Assembly: GCA_042691655.1 (NCBI GenBank)
Contig: CP170506.1
Location: forward strand, 2,790,001-2,854,000
Direction of reading: 5' to 3'
Source: UBA695 sp042691655
GTDB taxonomy: Bacteria > Verrucomicrobiota > Verrucomicrobiia > Chthoniobacterales > Chthoniobacteraceae
Length of the DNA stretch: 64,000 bases
The notes under the pieces were generated by a model that was not told the origin of the DNA, ran no database searches, and worked only from the letters and a program-made list of their open reading frames with translations. A program made the translations under genes and the position numbers. This document shows positions 32,722-41,896 of the stretch, in pieces; the stretch's first letter is position 1, and the number at the start of each line of letters is the position of its first letter.

Positions 32722-34112
32722 ACAATAACGATTTATTACATCTTGGCATCCCGGAAGGGGACGCGCAAAAGCTGGCGTACGTCCACATGCGCCGCCTCTT
32801 TGCTGGTGGCCTGGACCGCCCCCAAGTCGAAGAGGCGCTTTCGCGGATTGCGGCTGATCCGGCGGCCTTTCTAAACGACGCCGACGTGGGTAAACTGGCG
32901 CGTACGCTGCTGAAGCCGCCCTACACGCCCCGCGCGCAATCCGCTCCGTGGCGGCAGTGGGGCGAGGCCTTGGAGCCCGATGCCGTGCGGCAAATGGTGA
33001 ACGCGTGTTCGCTGCCCGTGGCGGTTGCGGGCGCATTGATGCCCGATGCGCATGTTGGCTACGGTCTCCCCATCGGCGGCGTGCTCGCGGTGGAGAACGC
33101 CGTGGTTCCGTATGCCGTCGGCGTGGATATTGCCTGCCGGATGAAGCTGACGGTGTATAACTGGAAAGCTAGCACCTTGGCAGGCCAGCGCGACCGCCTC
33201 GCCAACATCCTGGAAAAAGAAACGTGCTTTGGCGTTGGCGCAGAGTTCAAGCGTCGGCGTGAACACGCGGTGCTGGATGCGGACTGGAGCGTCTCCCCGG
33301 TCACGCGGCGGCTACGCGACAAAGCATGGGGACAGCTTGGCACCAGCGGAAGCGGCAACCACTTCGTGGAGTTCGGCGCGTTCACGGTGACGTCGGACGC
33401 CCTCGGGATCGCCCCTGGAGAATACCTCGCGCTACTGAGTCACTCTGGGTCTCGGGGAACCGGCGCGCAAGTCTGCGAGCATTACAGCAAACGTGCCATG
33501 GAGCGGCACCCGGAATTACCCAAAGAACTCCGCCACCTAGCGTGGCTCACGCTCGACGAAGCCGACGGTCAGGAATACTGGGCGGCAATGAACCTGATGG
33601 GCGACTACGCCGCGGCGAACCATGCCCTCATCCACCGCCACATCGCGCGCAGCCTGGGTGCGGACGTGATCCTCGACGTCGAGAATCATCACAACTTTGC
33701 GTGGAAAGAACGCCACGTGATTGACGGCGTGGAGCGGCAAGTCGTCGTGCATCGCAAGGGGGCGACTCCGGCGGGCGCAGGCGTGCTCGGGATCATCCCC
33801 GGTTCGATGGCAACGCCCGGTTTCGTCGTGCGCGGGAAAGGAGATGCTGCGTCGCTCCATTCCGCCTCGCACGGCGCGGGCCGCGTGATGAGCCGGACGA
33901 AGGCAATGCAATCCTTTACCTGGAACGCCGTCAAAAAGCAGCTTGCCGCAGCCGGGGTGGAACTCCTCTCCGCCGGGCTCGACGAAGCGCCGGGCGTCTA
34001 CAAGGACATCCGGGCCGTGATGGAAGCGCAGACGGATTTGGTCGAGATTCTGGGCCGCTTCGATCCCCGCCTCGTGAAGATGTGCCCGGGAGGCGAGAGG
34101 GCGGAGGATTGA
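32718..34112 (+). CDS. rtcB: RtcB-family RNA ligase
   Basis: The protein has 464 residues. MPDAHVGYGLPIGGVLAVEN and GVDIACRM (metal-binding Cys at 140), GTSGSGNHFVE near 212, ALLSHSGSRGTGAQV near 242, VENHHNFAW near 318, HRKGATPAGAGVLGIIPGSM, and SASHGAGRVMSRTKA with the guanylylated His all match RtcB. The enzyme joins RNA 2',3'-cyclic phosphate or 3'-phosphate ends to 5'-OH ends using GTP and Mn2+. Length and ACRM instead of GCGM place it with a divergent bacterial branch. It is translationally coupled to the unknown gene before it. No archease or RtcA gene is next to it. Confidence 0.92.
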   Translation: MNNNDLLHLGIPEGDAQKLAYVHMRRLFAGGLDRPQVEEALSRIAADPAAFLNDADVGKLARTLLKPPYTPRAQSAPWRQWGEALEPDAVRQMVNACSLPVAVAGALMPDAHVGYGLPIGGVLAVENAVVPYAVGVDIACRMKLTVYNWKASTLAGQRDRLANILEKETCFGVGAEFKRRREHAVLDADWSVSPVTRRLRDKAWGQLGTSGSGNHFVEFGAFTVTSDALGIAPGEYLALLSHSGSRGTGAQVCEHYSKRAMERHPELPKELRHLAWLTLDEADGQEYWAAMNLMGDYAAANHALIHRHIARSLGADVILDVENHHNFAWKERHVIDGVERQVVVHRKGATPAGAGVLGIIPGSMATPGFVVRGKGDAASLHSASHGAGRVMSRTKAMQSFTWNAVKKQLAAAGVELLSAGLDEAPGVYKDIRAVMEAQTDLVEILGRFDPRLVKMCPGGERAED

Positions 34113-34133
34113 GTATACGACGTCGCAAAATGG

Positions 34134-34286
34134 CTATTCGCCGAAAATCTCGGCAAATTTCTCTTCGAGCATGGCGAATTCCTTTTCGGTAAGTTGGCTG
34201 AATTCCTTGGTGCGGGCGCGCTGGAAAAATTTGCCGCCGCCCTGCCGCAGGAAGGCAATCAGCGTTTCAACCAGCTTGTCCGGCAT
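34134..34286 (-). CDS. Possible 50-residue protein at the end of the MoxR operon
   Basis: Five bases after the stop of the VWA gene an ATG opens a 50-codon frame, MPDKLVETLIAFLRQGGGKF to EEKFAEIFGE, entirely helical and charged (FQRARTKEFSQLTEKEFAML). The codon pattern looks protein-like. The sequence recalls the helical tail found at the C-terminus of some Fic-domain proteins (FLRQ..G....RAR.KEF..L...E), so it may be the remnant of such a gene or a genuine small protein. Evidence is limited to its reading-frame quality and position. Confidence 0.4.
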   Translation of the reverse strand: MPDKLVETLIAFLRQGGGKFFQRARTKEFSQLTEKEFAMLEEKFAEIFGE

Positions 34287-34291
34287 TCCGG

Positions 34292-36979
34292 TTACCGGCG
34301 ATTCTTTGCGCGGCGGAAACGATCACGGCGAGTCTGATCCTGTACGGAGTCAGCCTCCATTTCCTTCTGTTCAGGCAGAGGCTCAACCAGACTGCTGGTT
34401 TTCGGCTCCTTTGGCCCGCCAAACCGGATATTGGGAAACGAGGGAAGATGGATAGGTTCCACCGCTTGGAGGGTTCGCCACTTCCAGCCGAGCCGGGTTA
34501 GGAGGGTTTCTATTAAAAAGAGCAACAGAGCGAGAGGCGGTATCCAGTATCCAACATCGCCATATTCAGGCGGGCGAGGAGCGGTCCAAATGCTTCCCAG
34601 ATCCAGGCGCTCTACCCCGCCGCTTTCCCTCGCCAGAGCCGCAAGCGCCATTCGTTTTGCCGGATCCAGTTCCCATTCCGCCCCGGAGCTGGCCTGCAAA
34701 GGTCCGAATGGAAGGGCGATGGAGCCTATTTGTACGGCCCCTCGCACCAACTTGCCCGGTTCCAATGTCGCAGTGGCCCGGTAACGCCCGGGCTCCATCC
34801 GTTCCCAGACCAGCGTCGTGGCTTCTTTCTCTCCCGCGATGACGAGCTTGGGAGGGGTTTTCGCCAGTCGCCGCTCCCAACCGTCATCAGAAGTATCGTA
34901 GAGCAGTTCTGCTGATAAATTGGTCCCTTCCACGTCGGAACGAACCACCACCCCCGGCTCGGCAACTGTGCCCATCAACCACCGAACCAATGTCTGTGCA
35001 AAGTCCCCATAAGACGCCCATCCGCGCACGCTTGCCGAAAAATCCCCTCCTAGCGGAAATGTCACCGCCGCAACCCGGCCCGTTCCTTTTTGCCAAAACG
35101 CGACCAGCGGTGCCGCATCCTCGTTGGCGGTGACGGCCGCGGCGGCAGCCCCGGGCCGCAGGTAGCTGAGGTTGAAACCGTCAACGGCGGCGGGCCACGG
35201 CAACGGCTGCGCAGCGAGTTCGGCCCAGCCCGCCATGGCTTTGACCGGGACGGGATCTTCCAAAAAGGCCGCCCGGGCCACCGCCACGGTTTCCTGCTCG
35301 AACATGCCCGGCAATTCACTCGCTTCGGCGGCAAAGTAGATACGCCCGCCGCCGAGTTCGGCCACGTCGGTTAAAAACGCCGCGCCGCTGTCGTGCTCCG
35401 TGCCAAGCCCGATAACGCTGACCGTGATTTTTTGCTTCCGCATCCTGGCCAGAATTTCTTTGTATTCGCCCACTTCCTGGAGCGCGTCGTTGGCGTCGGC
35501 GAGCAGAACGAGGTGACGCTGCCCCGCGGGCGATACCCGCAGCCGGTAATAGGCGTCTTTAAGCGCGGTGTAGACATTGATGCCGCCGCCCGCGCTCATG
35601 ATCCGGCGGACGGTCTCGCTCAATTTCCCGGCGTCCTTACCCACGGTGCACAACGGCACGATTTCGTGCGGCTCCGTGTCCACCGCCACCACGGTGACTT
35701 CATCGCCGGGGCCCAGCAACTCAACGGCCCGGGCGGCTCCGGCGCCCGCCAACTGGATTTTGGTGCGCCCGTCCTTGGTGGGCATTCCCATGCTTCCGGA
35801 GCGGTCCATTTCGATGGCCATCGCCGTGGCGAGCTTGCGGCGTTCCTGCCGCATTTCCATCGAGACCGGCAATAAATCAGCGAGGGGAGAGCCGAAGTAA
35901 CCGCCGCAGGCGAAGCTTGCCTTTCCCCCAGCCATCAACAAGCCGCCGCCCTGGCCGCGGACGTAAAAATCGAGAGCGTGAAGAAAAGGCCCCGGCAGCT
36001 TGAAGGCGGGAACGTTGTTCAAAATGACGGCCCGCACCCCCGCCAGTTGGCCTTCGTTCAATTCCGGCAGATGATCCGTCACCGTGACCGTCAATCCCAG
36101 GGAGCGCAGCGCCCCGGCCAAGGGGTCGCCTTGGTAGGCTGTGACGAGCAGCACGCTGGGGCCGCCCACGACCTCCACCCAACGCTCCGCCTCGTTGTTG
36201 CCGGGGTGCGCGTCGTTTTCGGGCGTGATTCTGACGCCGTAACGATGCCCGCCCGGAGCCGCCAGACGATCCGTGAACCGGGCGACGCCTCGCCCGTTTT
36301 TGATTTCCACCGTTCCCTTCGAAAGCGGCTTTCCATCGCGGGTTAACTCGAAAGGCGTGCGCTCCCCGTCGGGACCGGTGACACGAAACTCGATCACAAA
36401 GGGCTCCGACGGTTTGGTCTGCGCTGGAGCGGTGAGCGCTTCCACGCGAAAATCGCGAACCAAGCCCTCGGTTCCCAGCCGGTAATCGAGCGCCACCCCC
36501 TGCCGCCGCAGCAACTCGGGAAGATCGGTCAGCGAGTCCGTGGAAAACCCGTCGGTAAGCGCCAGCAAACGAGAAGCTCGGCCCGCGGCCATTTGCGAAA
36601 CGGCATACCTTGCCGCCAGGGCGGTCTGAGTGCCCTCGCGGCTGCCGGTTAGTTCGCTGAAAGCCGAGGGATCCCGGAGCGCGGCTTCGGCGGCGTAATC
36701 CACCACGAAGATGCGGTCGTCGCGCCCTTTCGAACGCTCCAGGATGCGCTCCCACTCCGCCAGATGAGGTTCGACGCTTGTTGCGGCGGAGGCCGAGCGA
36801 TCCGCAAGAATCCAGAGATCCAGGCCGCGCCCGAAGCGTTTCACCTGGGGCCGCGCGGCAAACATCACCAGTAATACCAGGCACCCCATCCGCAGCGGCT
36901 GGCGCAGGGACCTCCAGTACCAGGCGGCAACGGGAACGAGGAACAAACAGAGGAACCATTCGGGAGCGCCGAATCTCAT
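34292..36979 (-). CDS. Large membrane protein with two vWA regions and a glutamine-amidotransferase-like middle
   Basis: The start at 36979 (MRFGAPEWFLCLFLVPVAAW) overlaps the preceding gene by four bases; 895 residues. Two N-terminal membrane segments come first. A first vWA-like region has LDLWILADRSASA (MIDAS DxSxS). The middle part, VLLVTAYQGDPLAGALRSLG and RAVILNNVPAFKLP, resembles the class I amidotransferase-like fold, and then AIEMDRSGSMGMP opens a second complete vWA domain. A C-terminal membrane segment (YWIPPLALLLFLIETLL) is followed by a charged cytoplasmic tail. Such proteins accompany MoxR ATPases and DUF58 proteins and probably assemble or gate envelope complexes. The precise role is unknown. 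Confidence 0.82.
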   Translation of the reverse strand: MRFGAPEWFLCLFLVPVAAWYWRSLRQPLRMGCLVLLVMFAARPQVKRFGRGLDLWILADRSASAATSVEPHLAEWERILERSKGRDDRIFVVDYAAEAALRDPSAFSELTGSREGTQTALAARYAVSQMAAGRASRLLALTDGFSTDSLTDLPELLRRQGVALDYRLGTEGLVRDFRVEALTAPAQTKPSEPFVIEFRVTGPDGERTPFELTRDGKPLSKGTVEIKNGRGVARFTDRLAAPGGHRYGVRITPENDAHPGNNEAERWVEVVGGPSVLLVTAYQGDPLAGALRSLGLTVTVTDHLPELNEGQLAGVRAVILNNVPAFKLPGPFLHALDFYVRGQGGGLLMAGGKASFACGGYFGSPLADLLPVSMEMRQERRKLATAMAIEMDRSGSMGMPTKDGRTKIQLAGAGAARAVELLGPGDEVTVVAVDTEPHEIVPLCTVGKDAGKLSETVRRIMSAGGGINVYTALKDAYYRLRVSPAGQRHLVLLADANDALQEVGEYKEILARMRKQKITVSVIGLGTEHDSGAAFLTDVAELGGGRIYFAAEASELPGMFEQETVAVARAAFLEDPVPVKAMAGWAELAAQPLPWPAAVDGFNLSYLRPGAAAAAVTANEDAAPLVAFWQKGTGRVAAVTFPLGGDFSASVRGWASYGDFAQTLVRWLMGTVAEPGVVVRSDVEGTNLSAELLYDTSDDGWERRLAKTPPKLVIAGEKEATTLVWERMEPGRYRATATLEPGKLVRGAVQIGSIALPFGPLQASSGAEWELDPAKRMALAALARESGGVERLDLGSIWTAPRPPEYGDVGYWIPPLALLLFLIETLLTRLGWKWRTLQAVEPIHLPSFPNIRFGGPKEPKTSSLVEPLPEQKEMEADSVQDQTRRDRFRRAKNRR

Positions 36980-38655
36980 GTCTCGCGCCTCCCGTCTGTT
37001 TTCACCCAGTTCCAGGCCATCACGACCCCGAGGAACAATACCCAAACCGGGATCCGGGCATCCGCTTCCGAATAACGCTCCCTCCGCGACTGGGCCAAGG
37101 TTTCGACAGGGTCCGCTGAACAGGCATGGCGGAAATCCGATTCCCGGGGATCGGCGAAATGCGCCGCCGCGATCAACTTCGCTTTTTCATCCCCCGCCTC
37201 AAAGAATCCGGGCTCCGCGGGAGCGCGCAACGCCTCCACTTTATCCCGACGCACAAGGTCGAGGGTCTGATTCGTCTCGAAGTTCGCAGTTTCCGGTGCC
37301 GCGAGCTGGAACCGCACGGATTCCGCATACCGGTGGAGCAACAGCACGAAAGCGGGGAGGCGCGGGGCGTTGGAATGGGCGACATCAAAGGCCATTACCA
37401 ACTGCGTGCCTCGCCGGAAAATCAGCGGACGCTGGTCCATCCAAAGCAGTACGTTGTCTTCCCGCAGCAAAGGCAAAGACGCGGTGCCCGCAACGATGAG
37501 GCCGTCCCAATTCAAGCCCTTGATGAGCGGATCCCGCTCCGCGACAATCGTCCCTTTGCACAAGCCGGACGGAGGCGCAGCTTCCTTGCAAAAAAGAATC
37601 GCGGGGAAAGTAGGCTTCGCCGGGATGGGGGCGGAGAAATCCTGCCCCGCCAGTCGCAAATTGGGAGCTTCGCTCACGCGGTCGAGCGCTGTCTCGCTTC
37701 GCAAGAAAGGCTCGAGCCAATCGCCGAGTTCAGCCCCGCCTTCCACCTGCACCCGCACTCGTTTGGATTCGGGCCGGACCAACGGCAACACATCGTCAAG
37801 CGGAAACTCGTCCCGGTTCAATACCACGCGCATTTTCCCAACGCCGTCGGGGAATTTTCCACGGATCGTCTCGGAGCCGCCGGGGGGTAATTCAAGCGCC
37901 CGCTCCGGCCCGACGCTTTTGCCCTCCGAGTCTTCCATATGCCATGCCCGCTTCTGCGTTTGGGTTCCAAAATTGCTCATGAGAGCTTCCCAGCCGTCGG
38001 CGGTCACCCGCACGCCGCAAAATCCCACATTCTCAATCGCATGGCCTATGGCTAGAAGTTCAACGCCGGGCGGAACCGGAACTTCGTGATCCGTCACAAA
38101 CAGGATTACCCCGCGGCCTCGGAGCAACGAAAGCCCCGCCTGCAATGCGGGCTGAATATCGTGCATTCCCAGCCGGGGCCGCCAGCGGCGGAGCGCGGCG
38201 TCCATATCCTCCAAACGCCCGCCCGCGTAGAGACGTTCCGCCGCGGGATCGGTTTCCAGGAGCAGCCACTCGGTATGCGCCGCCGAGCGAGCCAGGGTCC
38301 GCAACCGCGCGGGGAGAATCTCATGCAGCGGCGCTTCAAAGGCTCGCATGGATACGGAGCTATCAAGCAGCACCAGCACGGTTTGGGTGGAATCCTTCCT
38401 GATCCACCGGGGCTCCGCGATGAGCCAGGCGAGAAGCAATACTGAAAGCAGTTGAAGCCAAAGTGGGAGCGACTGCCGCAGCCGCTCGAAACGGCGGCCC
38501 CCAGTGCTTTTGGGATCGAGGCGATCCAGCAGGAACAAAGTGCTGACCGCCACGGGACGCGACGGCGTTTGCAAAAAATGGATCGCCAGCACGGCGGGGA
38601 TGCCCAGCAAGGCCAGGATACCCGCCACCGGGCTGGCAAAAATGAGCCCGGTCAT
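36976..38655 (-). CDS. BatA-domain vWA membrane protein
   Basis: The protein has 559 residues. Residues 1-30 are the BatA N-terminal helix (FASPVAGILALLGIPAVLAI), followed by HFLQTPSRPVAVSTLFLLDR and a second helix (LPLWLQLLSVLLLAWLIAEP). TVLVLLDSSVSMRAFEAP provides the DxSxS MIDAS motif. A late segment, IPVWVLFLGVVMAWNWVKT, is a C-terminal anchor. It overlaps its neighbours on both sides by four bases, typical of the aerotolerance-type (Bat) operons seen in many Bacteroidota and Verrucomicrobiota. Confidence 0.85.
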   Translation of the reverse strand: MTGLIFASPVAGILALLGIPAVLAIHFLQTPSRPVAVSTLFLLDRLDPKSTGGRRFERLRQSLPLWLQLLSVLLLAWLIAEPRWIRKDSTQTVLVLLDSSVSMRAFEAPLHEILPARLRTLARSAAHTEWLLLETDPAAERLYAGGRLEDMDAALRRWRPRLGMHDIQPALQAGLSLLRGRGVILFVTDHEVPVPPGVELLAIGHAIENVGFCGVRVTADGWEALMSNFGTQTQKRAWHMEDSEGKSVGPERALELPPGGSETIRGKFPDGVGKMRVVLNRDEFPLDDVLPLVRPESKRVRVQVEGGAELGDWLEPFLRSETALDRVSEAPNLRLAGQDFSAPIPAKPTFPAILFCKEAAPPSGLCKGTIVAERDPLIKGLNWDGLIVAGTASLPLLREDNVLLWMDQRPLIFRRGTQLVMAFDVAHSNAPRLPAFVLLLHRYAESVRFQLAAPETANFETNQTLDLVRRDKVEALRAPAEPGFFEAGDEKAKLIAAAHFADPRESDFRHACSADPVETLAQSRRERYSEADARIPVWVLFLGVVMAWNWVKTDGRRET

Positions 38656-39533
38656 GACGCCACCTCCACCGCGCCGTTGGGCAAAGCATCCAAACGCAAC
38701 GCCTCCAGAAATTCAGACTCGGCGGGAACTCTGGCAAAGGCCACCCCAAACCGATGGGCGTGCTCACGCCACATTTGGAAATGGAGCTGATAAGCGCGTC
38801 GGTAATCGCTCAGAAGAGCAGACGTCACCCGCTGGTTCCGGCGCATGCCCGATTCGCAATTCAGCATTTCCAGATTGCCCTCCCAGCTCGGCTCGGCTTC
38901 CGCCCGGCACCACGGAACCAGGAGCACTCCCCTGCCCTTGCCAGCCGCGAGCGGCTGAAATGCCGGATTGCCAGGGAAAAGCAGGTCGGAAATCCAGACC
39001 CGTAGCGATCCCGTGCGCCATGGGATCAGTTCCAGAGCCGGGGCTGCCTCGCCGCCGTCCGCTCCGGATTCGAGCAAACCGGCCATCCGGGCCGAATCGA
39101 GCGCGGCTTCCGGCGGAAGCGGCGTGACGCGCCTGCCGTCCACGAGATAGCACCGTAGCGCTCCCCGCGAATTCAATGCGCTGGCGAGAGCGAAGCAAAA
39201 CAGTTCCAATGAACGCGCCGTTTTGGTGTCGTCCAGAAACATCGACGCCGAAACATCAAAGGCGAGGTCGATACAAGGCGACACCTCCTCGCGGTAAAGC
39301 TTCATACTGTAGTTGCCGGACCGGGCAAAGGCTTGCCAGTCGATATAGCGCGGATCGTCACCCGGCAAATAGGGCCGGTGATCTTGAAAATCAATGGAGC
39401 TTCCCGTCCCCATTCCAAGCCAACCGCCGCTCATCCCCCGCCACGCATGATTGCGCAACGGAAGGCGCAGGGAATCGGCGGCCGCCCGCATGCGGCCTTG
39501 GATTTTGGCGAGAGCCTCGGCGTCGGCAATCAT
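38652..39533 (-). CDS. DUF58 domain protein
   Basis: The protein has 293 residues, with the diagnostic DUF58 sequence DFQDHRPYLPGDDPRYIDWQ near residues 48-67, then MKLYREEVSPCIDLAFDVSA where a vWA-like domain begins (DVSASM). There is no membrane segment in this copy, so it is probably cytoplasmic or peripheral. DUF58 proteins are the constant partners of MoxR ATPases. The start overlaps nothing (six bases after the permease stop), while its stop overlaps the BatA gene. Confidence 0.9.
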   Translation of the reverse strand: MIADAEALAKIQGRMRAAADSLRLPLRNHAWRGMSGGWLGMGTGSSIDFQDHRPYLPGDDPRYIDWQAFARSGNYSMKLYREEVSPCIDLAFDVSASMFLDDTKTARSLELFCFALASALNSRGALRCYLVDGRRVTPLPPEAALDSARMAGLLESGADGGEAAPALELIPWRTGSLRVWISDLLFPGNPAFQPLAAGKGRGVLLVPWCRAEAEPSWEGNLEMLNCESGMRRNQRVTSALLSDYRRAYQLHFQMWREHAHRFGVAFARVPAESEFLEALRLDALPNGAVEVAS

Positions 39534-39539
39534 AGCGTC

Positions 39540-40904
39540 CTACTCGCACGCATCCGCCTCGCGCTCCATGGCCCGAATTGATTTCCAGCCCGGAAGGGAA
39601 AGAACGAAGAGCCCAACAAGGCTAACTCCGGCGGCTCCAAAGTTAAAAGCGGCAAAACCAAGTTGGCCAAAACTGTCATTGCCCCAGAGGTGCAGGAAAA
39701 AGCCCATGGTGGGTACCAAACCAATGAGGCTCAAGTGGGGATCGTTATGACTAAAATTCGCCGAAAAGATGATCGCGGTGACAAAAAGCATGAGCTGGAA
39801 TCCCAAATAGAAGGGCAAAATATTGCGGGCTTTCCGGAAAGCCAACCGCACCAAAACCAGCGGCAATAGCAGCCCCTCCAACCCCGCCGCAATGTTAAAG
39901 GCGACCTTCTGGTCGCTCCATTTTAGCGAAGCGAACCCCAGGAATAGGACCGCGACTAGAGTGAAGAAAAGCAAGCCGGTGGCCCACCCGGGGTAGAGGA
40001 ATTTCCCTGCCAACCGGCCCAAAAGCTTTCGCCGTGTAAAAGGCAGGTAAAGGCTGGGGATCTGAATATTCTCCTCCAACAACGCCCCCAACATTACGGG
40101 AGTACAAACCATGGCGGCGATCACCGCGAAAAATCCCCGTTGCGCCAGCGCCCACCCAAGCCCCGCCGCAAGGGCGCATACCAGGAGCGCAATCAGCCGC
40201 TTCCGGCTGCTATGGTTTTCGGCGACCGGGGCGATTTTACCCACCCCGACTTCGAACAACTCCAAAATTGCCAGCGGCCCGATCACCAGGGCAGCCCAAA
40301 CCCAGGAGGCCATGGGCGGACCGAAAACCGTCGTTCTGGGGTTCACCGTGATGCTCATCAAGATGATGAGCATCAAAGGCACGCAGGCCCCCAGAATGAT
40401 CCGGAACACAATGCTCTTCATAAAAGGCGACAGCCCGACGAAAAGCGCCGTTAAGAGGCAGGAACCGGCGATCAGCCAGCCGAGCACGATCAATTCATGA
40501 ATAAGATCCACTCCGCCGATGAAATACCGCAGCACGACATAAGGTAACACCGAGCAAACCAGCAGGAACGTCTGGAGCACCAGCGCCAACCATTTGCCCG
40601 CCGTGATGCGCCAGGCGGAGAGTTGAGTCAAGAGCATCAACTCAAGCGTCTTTTCCTTGATCTCGCCATGCAGCGAATTGATCCCCCTCAGGGGCATCGC
40701 ACCCAGCAGGGCAGCCCCGAGCAGGAACCAGAACAGCCCCGTGACACCTTCAAGCGAGTTCGAGTCGCTCCCCAACGAGACGAACACGCACACAATCATG
40801 AAGAATTGAATGGCGAGAAAAATCCCCATGAAGGCGCGGGCCCGCATCCCCTGCCGGAGTTCTTTCACAACAATCGGGCTGAGCCAGTCGGCAAAATCAT
40901 TCAT
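39540..40904 (-). CDS. ABC-2-type transporter permease
   Basis: The protein has 454 residues and about ten to twelve hydrophobic helices. The N-terminal cytoplasmic motif VVKELRQGMRARAFMGIFLA and the loop HGEIKEKTLELMLLTQLSAW, where ABC-2 permeases contact the ATPase, are clear. It overlaps the ATPase gene stop by four bases, so the two form one exporter. The substrate is unknown. Placement between ATPase and DUF58 genes ties it to the MoxR operon. Confidence 0.86.
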   Translation of the reverse strand: MNDFADWLSPIVVKELRQGMRARAFMGIFLAIQFFMIVCVFVSLGSDSNSLEGVTGLFWFLLGAALLGAMPLRGINSLHGEIKEKTLELMLLTQLSAWRITAGKWLALVLQTFLLVCSVLPYVVLRYFIGGVDLIHELIVLGWLIAGSCLLTALFVGLSPFMKSIVFRIILGACVPLMLIILMSITVNPRTTVFGPPMASWVWAALVIGPLAILELFEVGVGKIAPVAENHSSRKRLIALLVCALAAGLGWALAQRGFFAVIAAMVCTPVMLGALLEENIQIPSLYLPFTRRKLLGRLAGKFLYPGWATGLLFFTLVAVLFLGFASLKWSDQKVAFNIAAGLEGLLLPLVLVRLAFRKARNILPFYLGFQLMLFVTAIIFSANFSHNDPHLSLIGLVPTMGFFLHLWGNDSFGQLGFAAFNFGAAGVSLVGLFVLSLPGWKSIRAMEREADACE

Positions 40905-41896
40905 AACGGGGTCACTTCTTGGGTTGCCTCTCGTGGTGCGGCCATGGCCGGAACGGCTCCGCCCACTTTTTGAAGAATATCCACGAAGGCATCTTCCAGT
41001 CTGCGTTCTTCCTTGTGAAAATCCGTAACCTCGATGCCGTCCCGGACCATTTTGCGCAGGATCGTGGCCATGGCTTCCGGCGTGTCGGCCTTGGTTCGCA
41101 GACGCGCTCCATGTCGGGTCGTTTCGAGCAATTCCATATTGGGATTAAGGGGAATCCATTCCAGCAGCGCCCCGCTGCCGCCCGCAACGCGCACTTCCAC
41201 GACCACCCCGTGGGCTCCCTCGGAAATCAGGGTTTCCGCCGAGCCATAGTGAACAATGCGCCCGGCGTCGATGAAGAGCAACGTATCGCACATTTCTCCC
41301 AACTCGGAGAGAATATGCGAGGAGATGAAGAGCGTCTTACCCTCGTCGGCCAGCAATCGCACGAGATGCTTGAACTCGATGCGCGCCTTGGGGTCGAGCC
41401 CGGCGGCGGGTTCGTCGAGAATCAGAAGGTCGGGATCGTGAAGCAGGGTCCGGCCCAGGCAAAGCCGCTGGGCCATGCCTTTGGAGAGTTTATTGATCGG
41501 ACGCGTGCAGATGCTGGTGAGGTTGGTGAACTCCATCACTTCGTCCATCCGCCGACGGCGCTCGGCCTGGCGGAACCCGAACGCCCGGGCGTAGAAATCA
41601 AGGTACTCCAGCACGGTCATGTTTTCGTAGGTCCCGTAGGCGTCGGGCATCCACCCGATAAGCCGCCGCACCTCGTTGGGGTAGTTGACAACATCCCGCC
41701 CCCCGATTTTGATCGAACCGGAATCCGGCCCATCGAGTGTGGCCATCATCCGCATCGTGGTCGTTTTACCGGCCCCGTTGGCCCCGATGAAGCCGACCAC
41801 CTGACCCGGGTGGATATCGAACGAGATTCCCCGGACGGCTTCGAGCGTCCCGAAGCGTTTACGCAAGTCGCAAATTTCAACCAGCGGCTGACTCAT
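40901..41896 (-). CDS. ABC transporter ATP-binding protein
   Basis: The start at 41896 (MSQPLVEICDLRKRFGTLEA) overlaps the previous stop as ATGA; 331 residues. Walker A GANGAGKTTT, Q-loop region GWMPDAYGTYENMTVLEYLD, signature LSKGMAQRLCLGR (a variant of LSGGQ), Walker B LLILDEPAAGLDP and H-loop FISSHILSELGEMC are all intact. The C-terminal 90 residues are the usual regulatory extension of the NosF/CcmA/drug-exporter type. It energises the permease encoded next. Confidence 0.93.
   Translation of the reverse strand: MSQPLVEICDLRKRFGTLEAVRGISFDIHPGQVVGFIGANGAGKTTTMRMMATLDGPDSGSIKIGGRDVVNYPNEVRRLIGWMPDAYGTYENMTVLEYLDFYARAFGFRQAERRRRMDEVMEFTNLTSICTRPINKLSKGMAQRLCLGRTLLHDPDLLILDEPAAGLDPKARIEFKHLVRLLADEGKTLFISSHILSELGEMCDTLLFIDAGRIVHYGSAETLISEGAHGVVVEVRVAGGSGALLEWIPLNPNMELLETTRHGARLRTKADTPEAMATILRKMVRDGIEVTDFHKEERRLEDAFVDILQKVGGAVPAMAAPREATQEVTPL

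Noticed and set aside
35877..36959. A 360-codon frame on the same strand as the large vWA gene, in another phase
   Set aside because: Arg/Gly-rich shadow of the vWA gene, which has complete motifs and overlapping neighbours.
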